Below are positions 18,221 to 27,258 of a DNA stretch of 64,000 nucleotides, piece after piece (position 1 is the stretch's first letter; each line of letters begins with the position of its first letter). The notes beneath the pieces were generated by a model. It did not search any database. It was given only the letters and a program-made list of their open reading frames with translations, and was not told the origin of the DNA. Source of the stretch: an uncultured Paracoccaceae bacterium (lineage in GTDB: Bacteria > Bacteroidota > Bacteroidia > Flavobacteriales > Flavobacteriaceae); the NCBI GenBank assembly GCA_943788135.1, contig CALSPC010000003.1:62001-126000 (forward strand), read 5' to 3'. Both the position numbers and the translations under genes were made by a program.

Positions 18221-18757
18221 TTAGTTAATTGTAAATTTACGTTTTAGTGTGTTTAATTGGTTCGAGACGCTGGCATCATATTGCTGATCCCCTACACGCA
18301 GAATAAAACCTCCAAGGAGGTCTTCATCTACAGATTTATGTAACGTCACTTCCTTTGTGGTTAGGGTTTTAAGCTTTGCCATTACCTTTGTTTCCAGTTC
18401 AGGATTCATAGGAATAGCCGTGGTTACAAAGGCATTTTCTTTATTGTTTTCAATGTCATATAGAATCCCGTATTGGGCGGCTACTTGACCTAGTATATCG
18501 ACTCTTTTATTGGTCACAAGAATATCGAAAAGCGATTTACTTTCTGAATTCAGAGAAGGAAATAAGGCGTTCAATACGTCGGCTTTTTCGGACAACTTAA
18601 CCACAGGGCTTTTTAGGACATCGGCTAAAGAGGCGTTGTTTTCAATGGCCTGACTAATTAGAACCATATCTGCTTGCACTGCTGCTGCTGATTTGTTGTC
18701 TGTTGCTAGGCTTAAAATAGCTTTTGCATATCTGATTGCTGCTCGTGTTCCTGCCAT
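18221..18757 (-). CDS. atpH: ATP synthase subunit delta
   Basis: Peripheral stalk subunit that joins F1 to subunit b. The 178 residues include the N-terminal helical domain (AAIRYAKAILSLATD) and the conserved C-terminal block LHKSVDEDLLGGFILRVGD. It lies 6 bp after atpF and 40 bp before atpA in the operon. Confidence 0.94.
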   Translation of the reverse strand: MAGTRAAIRYAKAILSLATDNKSAAAVQADMVLISQAIENNASLADVLKSPVVKLSEKADVLNALFPSLNSESKSLFDILVTNKRVDILGQVAAQYGILYDIENNKENAFVTTAIPMNPELETKVMAKLKTLTTKEVTLHKSVDEDLLGGFILRVGDQQYDASVSNQLNTLKRKFTIN

Positions 18758-18763
18758 GAGTAA

Positions 18764-19264
18764 TTAGTTTAGGGTAGCGTCTTTCAACATTGATTCCACT
18801 AATTTTTCTTGTTTTGATTTGTCTGAAAGCTCTTCGCGAACCACTGTTTCTGCAATAGAAATTGAAAGTTCGGCTACCACAGATTTTAAATCGGCGATCG
18901 CAGCTTTCTTTTCAGATTCAATAGCGGCTTGTGCATTTGCAACGAGCTTATTTGCTTCGTCTTTTGCTTCTGTTTTTGCAGATTCAATCATTGTGTTTTT
19001 TAATTCACGTGCTTCTTTCAGCATCGCTTCGCGTTCTGCACGCGCTTCTTTTAAAAGTTTTTGGTTATCTGCTTGCAGATTTTCCATATCTTTTTTGGCG
19101 TCTTCAGCTGCAGAAATTGCATCCTTAATGTCTGACTCACGCGTCTCAACAGCATCAAGAATAGGTTTCCATGCAAACTTTTTTAGTAGTAATACTAAAC
19201 CTACAAAAAGGAGCAGTTGCCAGAAGAATAGGCCAAATGAAAATTGTTCAATTAATTTTTCCAT
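18764..19264 (-). CDS. atpF: ATP synthase subunit b
   Basis: The membrane anchor of the peripheral stalk: 166 residues with one N-terminal transmembrane helix (FGLFFWQLLLFVGLVLLLKKF, about 10-28) and then a long charged, alanine-rich coiled coil. The tail, LSDKSKQEKLVESMLKD, is typical of the delta-contact end. It lies between atpE and atpH. Confidence 0.95.
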   Translation of the reverse strand: MEKLIEQFSFGLFFWQLLLFVGLVLLLKKFAWKPILDAVETRESDIKDAISAAEDAKKDMENLQADNQKLLKEARAEREAMLKEARELKNTMIESAKTEAKDEANKLVANAQAAIESEKKAAIADLKSVVAELSISIAETVVREELSDKSKQEKLVESMLKDATLN

Positions 19265-19351
19265 AATAACATTTAGTGTTAATTACTTTTGCTTAATTTT
19301 TTTAATAAAAACAACTACAACCAACCGTTGTAGTTGTTTTTTAGGTGTTTA

Positions 19352-19543
19352 TTATCCTGCAAATAATGCAGCAAAACCAATACCTTCAATAAGTGCAGCT
19401 GCGATTAACATCGCTGTTTGGATTTTACCAGATGCTTCTGGCTGACGTGCAATTGCTTCCATGGCAGATCCGCCAATTCTACCAATTCCTACTCCTGCTC
19501 CAATAACGATTAAACCTGCTCCAACAATACTTGGAATTTCCAT
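19352..19543 (-). CDS. atpE: ATP synthase subunit c
   Basis: A 63-residue hairpin of two membrane helices joined by the conserved loop ARQPE. Helix 1 is glycine-rich (GAGVGIGRIGG) and helix 2 carries the ion-binding glutamate in AALIEGIGFAALF. The residue after the glutamate is glycine, not the serine or threonine of sodium-type rings, so proton coupling is likely. It is shorter than most c subunits but complete. Confidence 0.96.
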   Translation of the reverse strand: MEIPSIVGAGLIVIGAGVGIGRIGGSAMEAIARQPEASGKIQTAMLIAAALIEGIGFAALFAG

Positions 19544-19576
19544 AATATATAAATTAAAAATTAAACATTCAGTTTG

Positions 19577-20656
19577 TTAATGTGCATGATCGTGATCATG
19601 CTCTTCTACTGCCGACCCAAAATAAAGTGCCGATAGCATGGTAAATATATAAGCCTGTAAGGCCGCTACTAATAATTCTAATATCCCTAATGCAAAAGCA
19701 AGCATGAATGATAACGAGCTCCCTAACCAGCTTTTGAAAATAAACATCAACCCTATTAAACTCATTAATACAATATGTCCTGCAGTAATATTTGCATAGA
19801 GACGTATCATTAATGAAAAGGGCTTGATAAAGGTTCCTAATAACTCGATCGGTGCCAACACTAAACGCATTAATTTAGGAACGCCTGGCATCCAAAAAAT
19901 ATGCATCCAGTAGTCTTTCTTGGCCGTAAAGGTCGTGATCAAATATGTTAAAATTGCTAAACAAAAGGTAACCGCAATATTGTTTGTTACATTGATTCCT
20001 AGCGGCGTCAACCCTAGTAAGTTGATGGTCCATACAAAGAAAAATACGGTAAGCAAATAGCTCATGTAACGCTTGTAGTGTTTTTTTCCAATGTTTGGAA
20101 TGGCAATGTCATCTCTAACATACAATACGATGGGTTCAAGAATTCTTCCAATTCCAGATGGAATTGAATTTGACTTATAGGTTTTGGCCATTCTAGAAAA
20201 CACCACAAACAACAACACTGCAACCATCATAATCGTAAAAACGTTTTTGGTAATCGAAAAATCTAATGGTTTTACGTTTGTTGCGTGGTGAGATTCATCA
20301 TAAGTAATGGTCCCATCGGCGTCTGTTTTATATATTTTTCCGTGATCTAGTTTGTAAAAGGCGTCGCCTGCTTGTGCTACCGACTCTCCGTGATGAAGTT
20401 TTGAAGATGAAAAAACGCGTAGTCCGTTATCCCACAAAATTACAGGAAGCGGGAATCCAATGTACTTATGTACTCCTTCATCAGTTGTATATGAATATAA
20501 GCTGAAATCATAGGTGTCTTCTAAGTGGTGTTGAATGTAGGCTTTGATTTCGGACTTGAGATCCGTTCCAGCTGCTTTCTCACCTCCTGCCATAGATAGA
20601 AATGGCATTAGAAAAAATAATAATGTAATTAATCTGATTGTTAATTTACTTCGCAT
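19577..20656 (-). CDS. atpB: ATP synthase subunit a
   Basis: Stator channel subunit of Fo. The 359-residue protein is longer than the E. coli subunit because of a Bacteroidetes-type N-terminal extension. A signal-like helix (about 1-22) is followed by about 110 exported-looking residues before the first core helix. The key arginine lies in the helix with KPFSLMIRLYANITAGHIV, followed by LELLVAALQAYIFTMLSALYF in two parts. The C-terminus is histidine-rich (EEHDHDHAH). It heads atpBEFHA-(insert)-G, with a promoter-like -7 box at 20689-20696. Confidence 0.96.
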   Translation of the reverse strand: MRSKLTIRLITLLFFLMPFLSMAGGEKAAGTDLKSEIKAYIQHHLEDTYDFSLYSYTTDEGVHKYIGFPLPVILWDNGLRVFSSSKLHHGESVAQAGDAFYKLDHGKIYKTDADGTITYDESHHATNVKPLDFSITKNVFTIMMVAVLLFVVFSRMAKTYKSNSIPSGIGRILEPIVLYVRDDIAIPNIGKKHYKRYMSYLLTVFFFVWTINLLGLTPLGINVTNNIAVTFCLAILTYLITTFTAKKDYWMHIFWMPGVPKLMRLVLAPIELLGTFIKPFSLMIRLYANITAGHIVLMSLIGLMFIFKSWLGSSLSFMLAFALGILELLVAALQAYIFTMLSALYFGSAVEEHDHDHAH

Positions 20657-20688
20657 AACACTATTTAATGATCACTAAAAAATCGATG

Positions 20689-20722
20689 CAAAGTTATGTA
20701 TTAAATCAAAAACAAAAAACAA
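20689..20722 (-). promoter_or_regulatory. Candidate promoter of the atpB operon
   Basis: On the minus strand TAACTTTG (complement of 20689-20696) fits the TAnnTTTG -7 element, 33-40 bp upstream of the atpB ATG. T-rich TTG candidates lie 16 and 23 bp further upstream, neither at the ideal 20 bp. Confidence 0.45.
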
Positions 20723-20769
20723 TTTTTAGTCTTTATTTTAATCTTAAAAATGTAGTAAGAAATTGGACT

Positions 20770-21162
20770 TTAAAACTGCATTTCATTTAGCCATTTACTT
20801 AGGTGAATGGTCTCTAAAATTAAACACAGACTGTAGGGGATGAAAAACGCTAAAAACTCCAGTGTTTCAATGTTTCCATCTGCCTTGTATGCGCCATAAA
20901 AGACCATAAAAAAGACTAGAAATTTAACAAAACTACTGCCAAGAAACATAAATCCTACCTGGTTGGTGTATTTCTTTTTTAATTTAAATATTAAAAAAAC
21001 AATTCCAATTGTCAAAAGTGTGTTTATAACATAGGAGGCAATAATTTTGTTTTCAAACACTGGGAGGTTTGCATTTTGCAGCAAAACTAAGTGTAATGCA
21101 AACGCCAAAGAAACCACAAAAATTAAGCGGGTCGAGAATAAAACCATGGGGTGCTTTAACAT
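20770..21162 (-). CDS. DUF6168 membrane protein of the atp cluster
   Basis: The 130-residue protein has four hydrophobic helices (about 10-28, 42-60, 70-90 and 100-120). It lies between atpZ and atpB, the place where many bacteria carry atpI, and resembles the flavobacterial DUF6168 family. A helper role in c-ring assembly or ion supply is suggested by position only. No catalytic residues are seen. Confidence 0.75.
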   Translation of the reverse strand: MLKHPMVLFSTRLIFVVSLAFALHLVLLQNANLPVFENKIIASYVINTLLTIGIVFLIFKLKKKYTNQVGFMFLGSSFVKFLVFFMVFYGAYKADGNIETLEFLAFFIPYSLCLILETIHLSKWLNEMQF

Positions 21163-21180
21163 AACGAATCGAAAAGGGAA

Positions 21181-21388
21181 TTAATATTTAATTCTGTTGA
21201 GTTGCTTCAAAACAGCATAAAGTGAAATGGCAACGCCAAAAAGTGTGCAAAGGATTAAGAATATTTTTTGATCTGGGGTTATAGTTTTGATCTAGCCACT
21301 TCCCTAAACTCACAAAAAGGTATATGGTGACTCCCATTTGGATGCCAATAGCAGACAAAATAGCGGCTTGCTTAAGCGGATTCTTCAG
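21181..21388 (-). pseudogene. atpZ: atpZ-like gene, frameshifted
   Basis: Minus-strand translation shows KNPLKQAAILSAIGIQMGV and YLFVSLGKWLDQNYN in one frame. In the next frame it continues PDQKIFLILCTLFGVA and SLYAVLKQLNRIKY up to a TAA at 21181-21183. Together these are a complete two-helix AtpZ/AtpI-family protein of about 68 residues. A single extra base in the G4 run at 21274-21277 accounts for the break. No ATG precedes it in frame; the codon at the expected start is CTG (21386-21388), overlapping the bactofilin end. AtpZ helps ATP synthase assembly and ion supply in other bacteria. Sequence error is as likely as real loss. Confidence 0.75.
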
Positions 21389-21800
21389 AGCTAGAATTGT
21401 TTTGAGATGATGCTACTGTACTAACTTCGTTTTTCAACTCTTTCACGGAGCCTTTCATCACGCAGCTAGCATTAAAGGTAGCGCCTGGTTCTACAGAAAG
21501 TTGCTCAATTTGCACATCTCCTTCTATATATGCAGAAGCCCGTAAACTAAGGGTTCCCGAAACGATCAGATTGCCTTTAAATTTTCCTTCAACATCTGCG
21601 TTTTTACAACTCAAAACGCCTTCAACAGATCCAGTTTTGCCAATAACAACTTTTCCAGAAGTGTGTAATGACCCATTAATAAGGCCTTCAACTCTAAAGT
21701 CTCCTTCGCTAACCAAATCGCCATTAAAGGTTGTGCCTTGAGCAATCGTGTTTTGCTGAGAAAATGAACTCGTGTTTGATTTTTTTTGATCTGCAAACAT
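21372..21800 (-). CDS. Bactofilin
   Basis: A polymerising cytoskeletal protein of 142 residues with a central beta-helix (about residues 15-120), seen as repeated short strands such as GTTFNGDLVSEGDFRVEG, NGSLHTSGKVVIG and YIEGDVQIEQLSVEPGA. The tails are disordered and serine-rich (SSQNNSSSEESA). Bactofilins scaffold envelope and shape proteins at the inner membrane. It lies between sprE and the atp cluster, 13 bp after sprE, a placement common in Flavobacteriaceae. Confidence 0.92.
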   Translation of the reverse strand: MFADQKKSNTSSFSQQNTIAQGTTFNGDLVSEGDFRVEGLINGSLHTSGKVVIGKTGSVEGVLSCKNADVEGKFKGNLIVSGTLSLRASAYIEGDVQIEQLSVEPGATFNASCVMKGSVKELKNEVSTVASSQNNSSSEESA

Positions 21801-21813
21801 ATGTAATACTGTT

Positions 21814-24330
21814 TTAATTAATTGTTTCTAAGTAAGCTTCTACATTTTTATGTATCTGAACTGTTTGATAGTTTTTGGAAGAAATTCCAAAAAAAGGTTT
21901 TGAAATTTCAAGGGCGCCTTTGTTTTCTAAAATCTCTACAAAACCCGATCCACCTTGAACACTTTTAAGTCCATGCACAACTACAAATATAGTGTTTGTA
22001 TCGTAATGATCTCTAGAAACGTTGTAATTAAAATAGTCAACGTCTTCAATAGCAGCTTTTAACGCCTCTTCCAAGGCTATGGATTCCTCTGTTTCTACCG
22101 CCTTAAATTTAAAAATGAGTTTGAAATTGGTTTGTGTGGAATCCTGTACAAATTCTTGACTTTCTAATGCTGGAATAACGGTTTCATACATCTGAGCCGC
22201 TTTTTTACCTTCAATACTGCTTGGATAGTTTAACGCCACAAAATTAAGGCCTTCTTTATAGGCTTCGAACCCAAACAAACGCGCCTTAGAACTAACTTTC
22301 AAAAGCTCTAGCTTTGGTACAATTTCATCGCCATCAAGCCGAATGATTTCTAGATCACAACCGTTGATTACGTCTTGGTAATGTCCTGACTCAAACTGTG
22401 CATATAAACTATTATATCGTGCTTCGGGACTGTTTTCAGTATTTTGTAAAGCAGATTCTGGGTTTACTAAAATGGTAGCATAATGCGAGTCTGGGTAGTT
22501 GTCAATAATATCCTTTTTGACTTGTGCTTGCAAACGCTTATAGTCTAATAGCGCATATAATTTGAAGAGGTTATACTTTGCTGGTAACACCAGACGTTTT
22601 TCAGGACTTAGTGTTAATAATTTTTCGAGCTTGTTTTGTGCGCGTTTATAATCTTTAAACTTATTTTTATAGATAAGTCCCAATTGGTAATACGCAAAAT
22701 TACGTTCTTTAGTAATGCTGTCGAGTACGGTTTGATCTGTAGGAATTTGCGCTAAGTAATACTCCACAGAAAAGCGGTCTTGAGTCGTCGCAGCAACACT
22801 GTTTTCTGTGTCCACAACGGATTCGGGTTTAGATGGTGTGGTTTTACTCGATAAACGCCAATTGGCTTCTAAAGCACGTTCGCCCCATATTCTTGTGAAT
22901 TCATTTTTGCCAAATGCAACTGTTGTTGGATTATAAAAATAAAATGTTTTTCCATTTTGGGCAAAGGAATTTTGAGATCCCTCAAAACCATTCCCGGAAG
23001 CAGAAGCTTTTTCTGAGGCTTCGTCAGCTAATTTTAAGGCCTCTATATAGGTTTGAAAATAAATTTCTTTTTCTGTATCTGAAAGGGCTACAACAGTAAG
23101 AATACTGTCATTCTCTCTAGAAACGGACTCATAATAGATAACATCCTCTAAGTTGTCTCGTTTGCGCTTTATTGTGCGATACGATTTACTGTTGTCTTTT
23201 AGGTGCAATAAAGTACTGTCATAATACGATCCTGCTTTGGTGTATTCGGAGTAATCATAATTTAAATCGCCCAAGGTTTGATAGTTCAAAGCTGTCAAAT
23301 AGACGTCTTCGGAATTTGTACGCAACGATTTATTAAAATATGAAATCGCTAAAGAATCTGATTTGTTCTGAAGACGATACATCGCTATGCGGTGGTATAT
23401 TTTATCTAAAAAAGGCCTGTTTTCTCTGTCTGTTTCTAGCGCTTCTAACAGCTCATGCAGGGCTAGTTTATTGCCGTTTTCTATGTCAAAATTTTTGATT
23501 TTTTCTAGATGAGCACTAATCATATAGTCCCTTGGTGTTCTTCGATTTAGATTGATTACTTTATCAAATGCAAGATTAGCACTGTCTTTTATCCCTAGAG
23601 CCGAGTACAATTGTCCTTCGATAAAGTGTAAACGTCCACGTTGCTCATTGTTTTTTGTGAGCTGAGAAGCCACTTGTAATTGCGTAATTGCGCTGTCCAA
23701 AGATTTTGTGGTAATATACGCTTGAGCTAAGGTTGATGCCGCTTCTACTCTGTCATTTCTAGACAAAGGTTCTTGTGCAATCAGACGCTTCAGGTTTTCT
23801 ATTGCTGTTTCTTCATTTTGAAGGCGTAGATTAGTTTTTGCTCGCCAAATTTTTGCGAGGTTAATGTTGCTGCTTGCAGGATACTTGAATAAAATATAAT
23901 TAAATGCTTCTAAAGCTGGAATAAAGCGGTTGTCAAAATAGCGTGCCTGTCCTAGTAAAATATAAGCCTCATCAATTTGAGGATTTTTTTCTTTCCCCTT
24001 AATGTTCATGCCACGCTTTTGAATCGCTTTCACTGCTTTTACCTCAGCGAGCTCAATGCTTGGGTCATTGGAGTTCGTGTTTGAATCACTATCTTCTGGG
24101 ATTTGTAAGCGTTCAACAGGCAAAATTTCCCAATAGTTTTCTTTGTAAGTAGAATTAACCGCAGTTTTTCCTGACTCTAAAGCCACTGTTCCATTATAAA
24201 GCACATTATATTTTGTGTTTAATGAATGCCAGGTTCGGTTCAAGAATTTATCTTTTTTGCGAGAACAACTTGAAACGGAGAAGATAATTAGGGCTCCTAC
24301 AACTATATAATTAAAAATGGTTTTCAACAA
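21814..24330 (-). CDS. sprE: SprE/PorW-like type IX secretion and gliding lipoprotein
   Basis: The 838-residue TPR lipoprotein has signal helix NYIVVGALIIFSVSSC with the lipid cysteine at about residue 22. This is followed by the family-specific block RTWHSLNTKYNVLYNGTVAL and many TPR-like repeats. In Flavobacterium johnsoniae SprE, and in Porphyromonas PorW, this protein is needed for type IX secretion and, in the former, gliding. It is thought to link the PorLM motor to the outer-membrane complex. Start codons are two consecutive TTG codons (24330 and 24327); no ATG lies nearby. It is first in a cluster with bactofilin and atpZ. Confidence 0.88.
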   Translation of the reverse strand: MLKTIFNYIVVGALIIFSVSSCSRKKDKFLNRTWHSLNTKYNVLYNGTVALESGKTAVNSTYKENYWEILPVERLQIPEDSDSNTNSNDPSIELAEVKAVKAIQKRGMNIKGKEKNPQIDEAYILLGQARYFDNRFIPALEAFNYILFKYPASSNINLAKIWRAKTNLRLQNEETAIENLKRLIAQEPLSRNDRVEAASTLAQAYITTKSLDSAITQLQVASQLTKNNEQRGRLHFIEGQLYSALGIKDSANLAFDKVINLNRRTPRDYMISAHLEKIKNFDIENGNKLALHELLEALETDRENRPFLDKIYHRIAMYRLQNKSDSLAISYFNKSLRTNSEDVYLTALNYQTLGDLNYDYSEYTKAGSYYDSTLLHLKDNSKSYRTIKRKRDNLEDVIYYESVSRENDSILTVVALSDTEKEIYFQTYIEALKLADEASEKASASGNGFEGSQNSFAQNGKTFYFYNPTTVAFGKNEFTRIWGERALEANWRLSSKTTPSKPESVVDTENSVAATTQDRFSVEYYLAQIPTDQTVLDSITKERNFAYYQLGLIYKNKFKDYKRAQNKLEKLLTLSPEKRLVLPAKYNLFKLYALLDYKRLQAQVKKDIIDNYPDSHYATILVNPESALQNTENSPEARYNSLYAQFESGHYQDVINGCDLEIIRLDGDEIVPKLELLKVSSKARLFGFEAYKEGLNFVALNYPSSIEGKKAAQMYETVIPALESQEFVQDSTQTNFKLIFKFKAVETEESIALEEALKAAIEDVDYFNYNVSRDHYDTNTIFVVVHGLKSVQGGSGFVEILENKGALEISKPFFGISSKNYQTVQIHKNVEAYLETIN

Positions 24331-24500
24331 GGGTATGTTTGTTATTGATAACTACAGAAACAGCATATTCGTATGCAACTTTGTAAAAATAATCATCTTT
24401 TTGTATAAAACTAATAAAATATACTGTTTTGCCTAAAATTATAGCGATAAGGTCTCTAATTTTGGGGAAGTCTTAACAACTGATTAACTTAAATCTTTCT

Positions 24501-24508
24501 TATTTTTG
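24501..24508 (+). promoter_or_regulatory. Candidate -7 promoter element of the FNR-like gene
   Basis: TATTTTTG matches TAnnTTTG and ends 14 bp before the ATG at 24523. No TTG stands at the ideal 20-bp distance. Confidence 0.45.
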
Positions 24509-24522
24509 CAAAAACTATTTTC

Positions 24523-25581
24523 ATGGCTCAATTTCATTCTTTAAAAATCCAATCCATTACAAGGCAAACCGAAAAAGCGGTTAGCATCACTTTTGAGGTT
24601 CCAGAGCTACTGAAAACAGCTTTCGACTTTAAGGCTGGCCAATACATTAGCTTAAAGACACTGATTGATGCTCAGGAAATTCGAAGAGACTACTCCTTAA
24701 GTTCAAGTCCAGCAAGTGGAGACTTAACAATAACGGTCAAGGAAATTGAAGACGGCGTCTTTTCTTCCTATGCCAATAAAGATTTAAAAGCGGGTGATGT
24801 TCTTGATGTAGCTGCTCCGAATGGGCGTTTTTTTTATGACGCACAACCAGAGTCAACAACGACTGTCGCAGCCTTTGCTGCAGGCAGTGGTATTACGCCG
24901 ATAATGAGTATTGCTCGAACCTTACTGGAAACCGAACCACAGAGCCAGTTTATATTAATTTACGGCAACAAAAGTCCAAAGGAGACTATTTTTCATGAAG
25001 AGATTTTAACGCTTAAAACGTTATATGCAGAGCGTTTTAAGGTGCAGTTTGTCTACAGTGAAGTCGATGAGGATGGTGCCTTATTTGGACGTATTGACAG
25101 TGGAATAATTAACTATGTCCTTAAAAACACAATTGCTGTTCAAGACACCCACAAGTTTTATTTATGTGGACCGGAGGGAATGATCAATACCGTAAATGGG
25201 ATTTTAATAGACAAAGGGGTTGAAGCTTCTCAGATTTCGTTTGAGTTATTTACGGCATCGACTACAGCTGAACCAACTTTAAGTCCATCGTCCAAAAAAG
25301 GAGAATCCAAGATTACGATTTTGGTTGATGAAGAAGAAACAACTTTATCAATGCTCCAAAAACACACCATTCTAGAAGTAGCATTAGCAAACGACGTTGA
25401 TGTGCCCTATTCGTGCCAAGGTGGAGTTTGTAGTAGCTGTATATGTCGTGTTACCGAGGGCTCGGCCAGCATGCGACAAAACAATGTACTAACCGACAAT
25501 GAAGTTGCCGAAGGGCTCGTGTTAAGCTGTCAGGCGGAACCAACTTCAGCAACGCTAAAAGTTGATTTTGATGATATTTAA
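24523..25581 (+). CDS. Ferredoxin--NADP reductase-like protein with C-terminal 2Fe-2S domain (PaaE-type)
   Basis: The 352-residue protein has an FAD-binding beta-barrel (about 1-100, RRDYSLSSSP binding flavin). An NAD(P)-binding domain covers about 105-235, with AAGSGITPIMS and FYLCGPEGM. A plant-type ferredoxin domain covers about 260-352, with CQGGVCSSC as the first three cluster cysteines and LSCQAE the fourth. It moves electrons from NAD(P)H through FAD to the iron-sulfur cluster. PaaE of phenylacetyl-CoA epoxidase has this layout, but no paa genes are nearby, so the acceptor is unknown. It converges on the GT9 gene with a 4-bp overlap. Confidence 0.9.
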   Translation: MAQFHSLKIQSITRQTEKAVSITFEVPELLKTAFDFKAGQYISLKTLIDAQEIRRDYSLSSSPASGDLTITVKEIEDGVFSSYANKDLKAGDVLDVAAPNGRFFYDAQPESTTTVAAFAAGSGITPIMSIARTLLETEPQSQFILIYGNKSPKETIFHEEILTLKTLYAERFKVQFVYSEVDEDGALFGRIDSGIINYVLKNTIAVQDTHKFYLCGPEGMINTVNGILIDKGVEASQISFELFTASTTAEPTLSPSSKKGESKITILVDEEETTLSMLQKHTILEVALANDVDVPYSCQGGVCSSCICRVTEGSASMRQNNVLTDNEVAEGLVLSCQAEPTSATLKVDFDDI

Positions 25582-26594
25582 AGGTTAGCTTTAACCGTTT
25601 TGACAATCGTTTTAACATTAATCGTTTCGATTGCTAACGCATATCCTTCTGGATATTTATTCCCATAAATTGAGGTTGGGATTTGGGGATACTTATTTAA
25701 ATCTGACAAAAGATTATTTCTGTCTAATTGACCAAAAGGTGCGAACCCCGCAAACGGATGTGTAACTCCCCAGAGTGTCACCACACTTACACCAAGCATT
25801 GCTGCCATATGGCCATTACTTGAATCCATTGACAGCATCACTTTCAAATTGGAAATAATATCTAATTCTTGATCTAAATCAAATGTTCCTGCAACACAAT
25901 ACACATTGGGAGATTTCGAGGCGATTTTTTTTAATAGATTAGTTTCGTTTAGCCCTCCCCCAAACAATAAAACCTTATATTCTTTTTGAAGTTCAAAAAT
26001 CACTTTTTCCATTTTAGAGAGTGGGTATGTTTTTGAAGCATAAGCGGCAAAAGGAGCAATTCCAATAACCGGTTTCGAAAACTGACCAAGCTCTCTTAGT
26101 ACAGTAGCGTCTAATTGTTTCGCTTCAGGAAACGAAGGGTTATCAAGATCGAAATCAAACCCTAAGCGTCTAAAAACATCTGCATAGCGTTGGGGCGTTG
26201 TACGCAATGGTACGCGTAAATTCCCTGAAATTAATGCCTTTTTTTCGGATCGTCCTTTATCAATTTGGACAAAATTAAGTCCTAATAAAAAGACGCTTAA
26301 AATTTTCGTTCGTAATACATTGTGAAGATCTGCAACAGCATCAACAGAAGTGTTTCGGATTTGTTTTGAAAGCTTATATAGCCCATAAACCCCTTTGTGG
26401 GTTGTGGTAAAATCTACTAAAAGAACCGTCACCGTTTGAAGGTCTCTAAACAGTGGTGCAAACTGTTTTTTGGTCAGAACCGTAATTCTAATTGTAGGGT
26501 GTGCTTTCGAAAAGGCGGCTAACACAGGAACGGTCATGGCAACATCTCCCATGGAAGAGAGCCTTATGACTAATATGTGTTTGATGTCTGACAC
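25578..26594 (-). CDS. Glycosyltransferase family 9 (heptosyltransferase-like)
   Basis: The 338-residue GT-B protein begins ILVIRLSSMGDVAMTVPVL, the usual GT9 start. Its C-terminal nucleotide-sugar site includes MDSSNGHMAAMLGVSVVTLWG followed by THPFAGFAPFG. GT9 enzymes add heptose or related sugars to the lipopolysaccharide core at the cytoplasmic face of the inner membrane. The exact sugar is not predictable. It follows the DUF4254 gene by 13 bp, a pairing seen in many Flavobacteriaceae. Confidence 0.9.
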   Translation of the reverse strand: MSDIKHILVIRLSSMGDVAMTVPVLAAFSKAHPTIRITVLTKKQFAPLFRDLQTVTVLLVDFTTTHKGVYGLYKLSKQIRNTSVDAVADLHNVLRTKILSVFLLGLNFVQIDKGRSEKKALISGNLRVPLRTTPQRYADVFRRLGFDFDLDNPSFPEAKQLDATVLRELGQFSKPVIGIAPFAAYASKTYPLSKMEKVIFELQKEYKVLLFGGGLNETNLLKKIASKSPNVYCVAGTFDLDQELDIISNLKVMLSMDSSNGHMAAMLGVSVVTLWGVTHPFAGFAPFGQLDRNNLLSDLNKYPQIPTSIYGNKYPEGYALAIETINVKTIVKTVKANL

Positions 26595-26607
26595 AATTTT
26601 AAAGGTA

Positions 26608-27216
26608 TTATTTTATCCCTCTTAAAACCGGGTTTAATTCGTCATCATTATACATCTTCATTTGCTTGTAAACTTTCATGTATTTGTCGCCGTTTGCAAT
26701 ATCTTCTAGTAAGTCGTCAATAGCAATTGATAAATCTGTACGCTGTTCTAAAAGAATATTCAGTTTGGTTTGGCAATTATGTTTGTGTGTTTCTGAAGCG
26801 TCTTCTCGGACTGTTTCTAATTCCATGTGATAAATTTTCAATGCAAGAATTGACAAGCGATCGATTACCCATGCAGGGCTTTCAGAATTAATTTTAGCGG
26901 TAGGTTTTGGTTGAACGTTTTTGTAAGTCTCTAAAAAATAACTGTCCACAAACTCGACAGTATCTGTTCGGTCTTGATTAGAGGCGTCAATTTTTCGTTT
27001 TAATTTCAAAGCGGCTACCGGGTCGATATTTGGGTCTCTAATAATATCTTCATAGGCCCATTGAACGGTGTCTATCCAACACTTTCTGTAAAGTAAATGC
27101 CCAATAAGGTCTTCGTTTTTGTCATATTTGTTTTGAAACGGCTGGTCAACAGTGTTTAAAACTTTATACGTTGCGATAACGTCTTGAAAAATGGAATTGG
27201 CTTTGTCTGAAAACAT
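26608..27216 (-). CDS. DUF4254 protein
   Basis: The 202-residue protein is helical, with DLIGHLLYRKCWIDTVQWAYED and RDPNIDPVAALKLKRKIDASNQDR as typical family blocks. No signal peptide or membrane helix is present. It lies immediately upstream of the GT9 gene, and a link to lipopolysaccharide core synthesis is inferred from this pairing only. A TATATTTG box on the minus strand at 27235-27242 may be its -7 promoter element, 19-26 bp before the start. Confidence 0.82.
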   Translation of the reverse strand: MFSDKANSIFQDVIATYKVLNTVDQPFQNKYDKNEDLIGHLLYRKCWIDTVQWAYEDIIRDPNIDPVAALKLKRKIDASNQDRTDTVEFVDSYFLETYKNVQPKPTAKINSESPAWVIDRLSILALKIYHMELETVREDASETHKHNCQTKLNILLEQRTDLSIAIDDLLEDIANGDKYMKVYKQMKMYNDDELNPVLRGIK

Positions 27217-27234
27217 GTTTTATTATTTATGTGG

Positions 27235-27242
27235 CAAATATA
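27235..27242 (-). promoter_or_regulatory. Candidate -7 promoter element for DUF4254-GT9
   Basis: The minus strand reads TATATTTG, an exact TAnnTTTG match, just upstream of the DUF4254 ATG. No clear TTG lies at the usual distance. Confidence 0.4.
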
Positions 27243-27258
27243 AGCGTAATTCTTTAGT

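Noticed and set aside
19352-19543. Sodium-driven ATP synthase
   Set aside because: The residue after the ion-binding glutamate is glycine, not the serine or threonine of sodium-binding c subunits.
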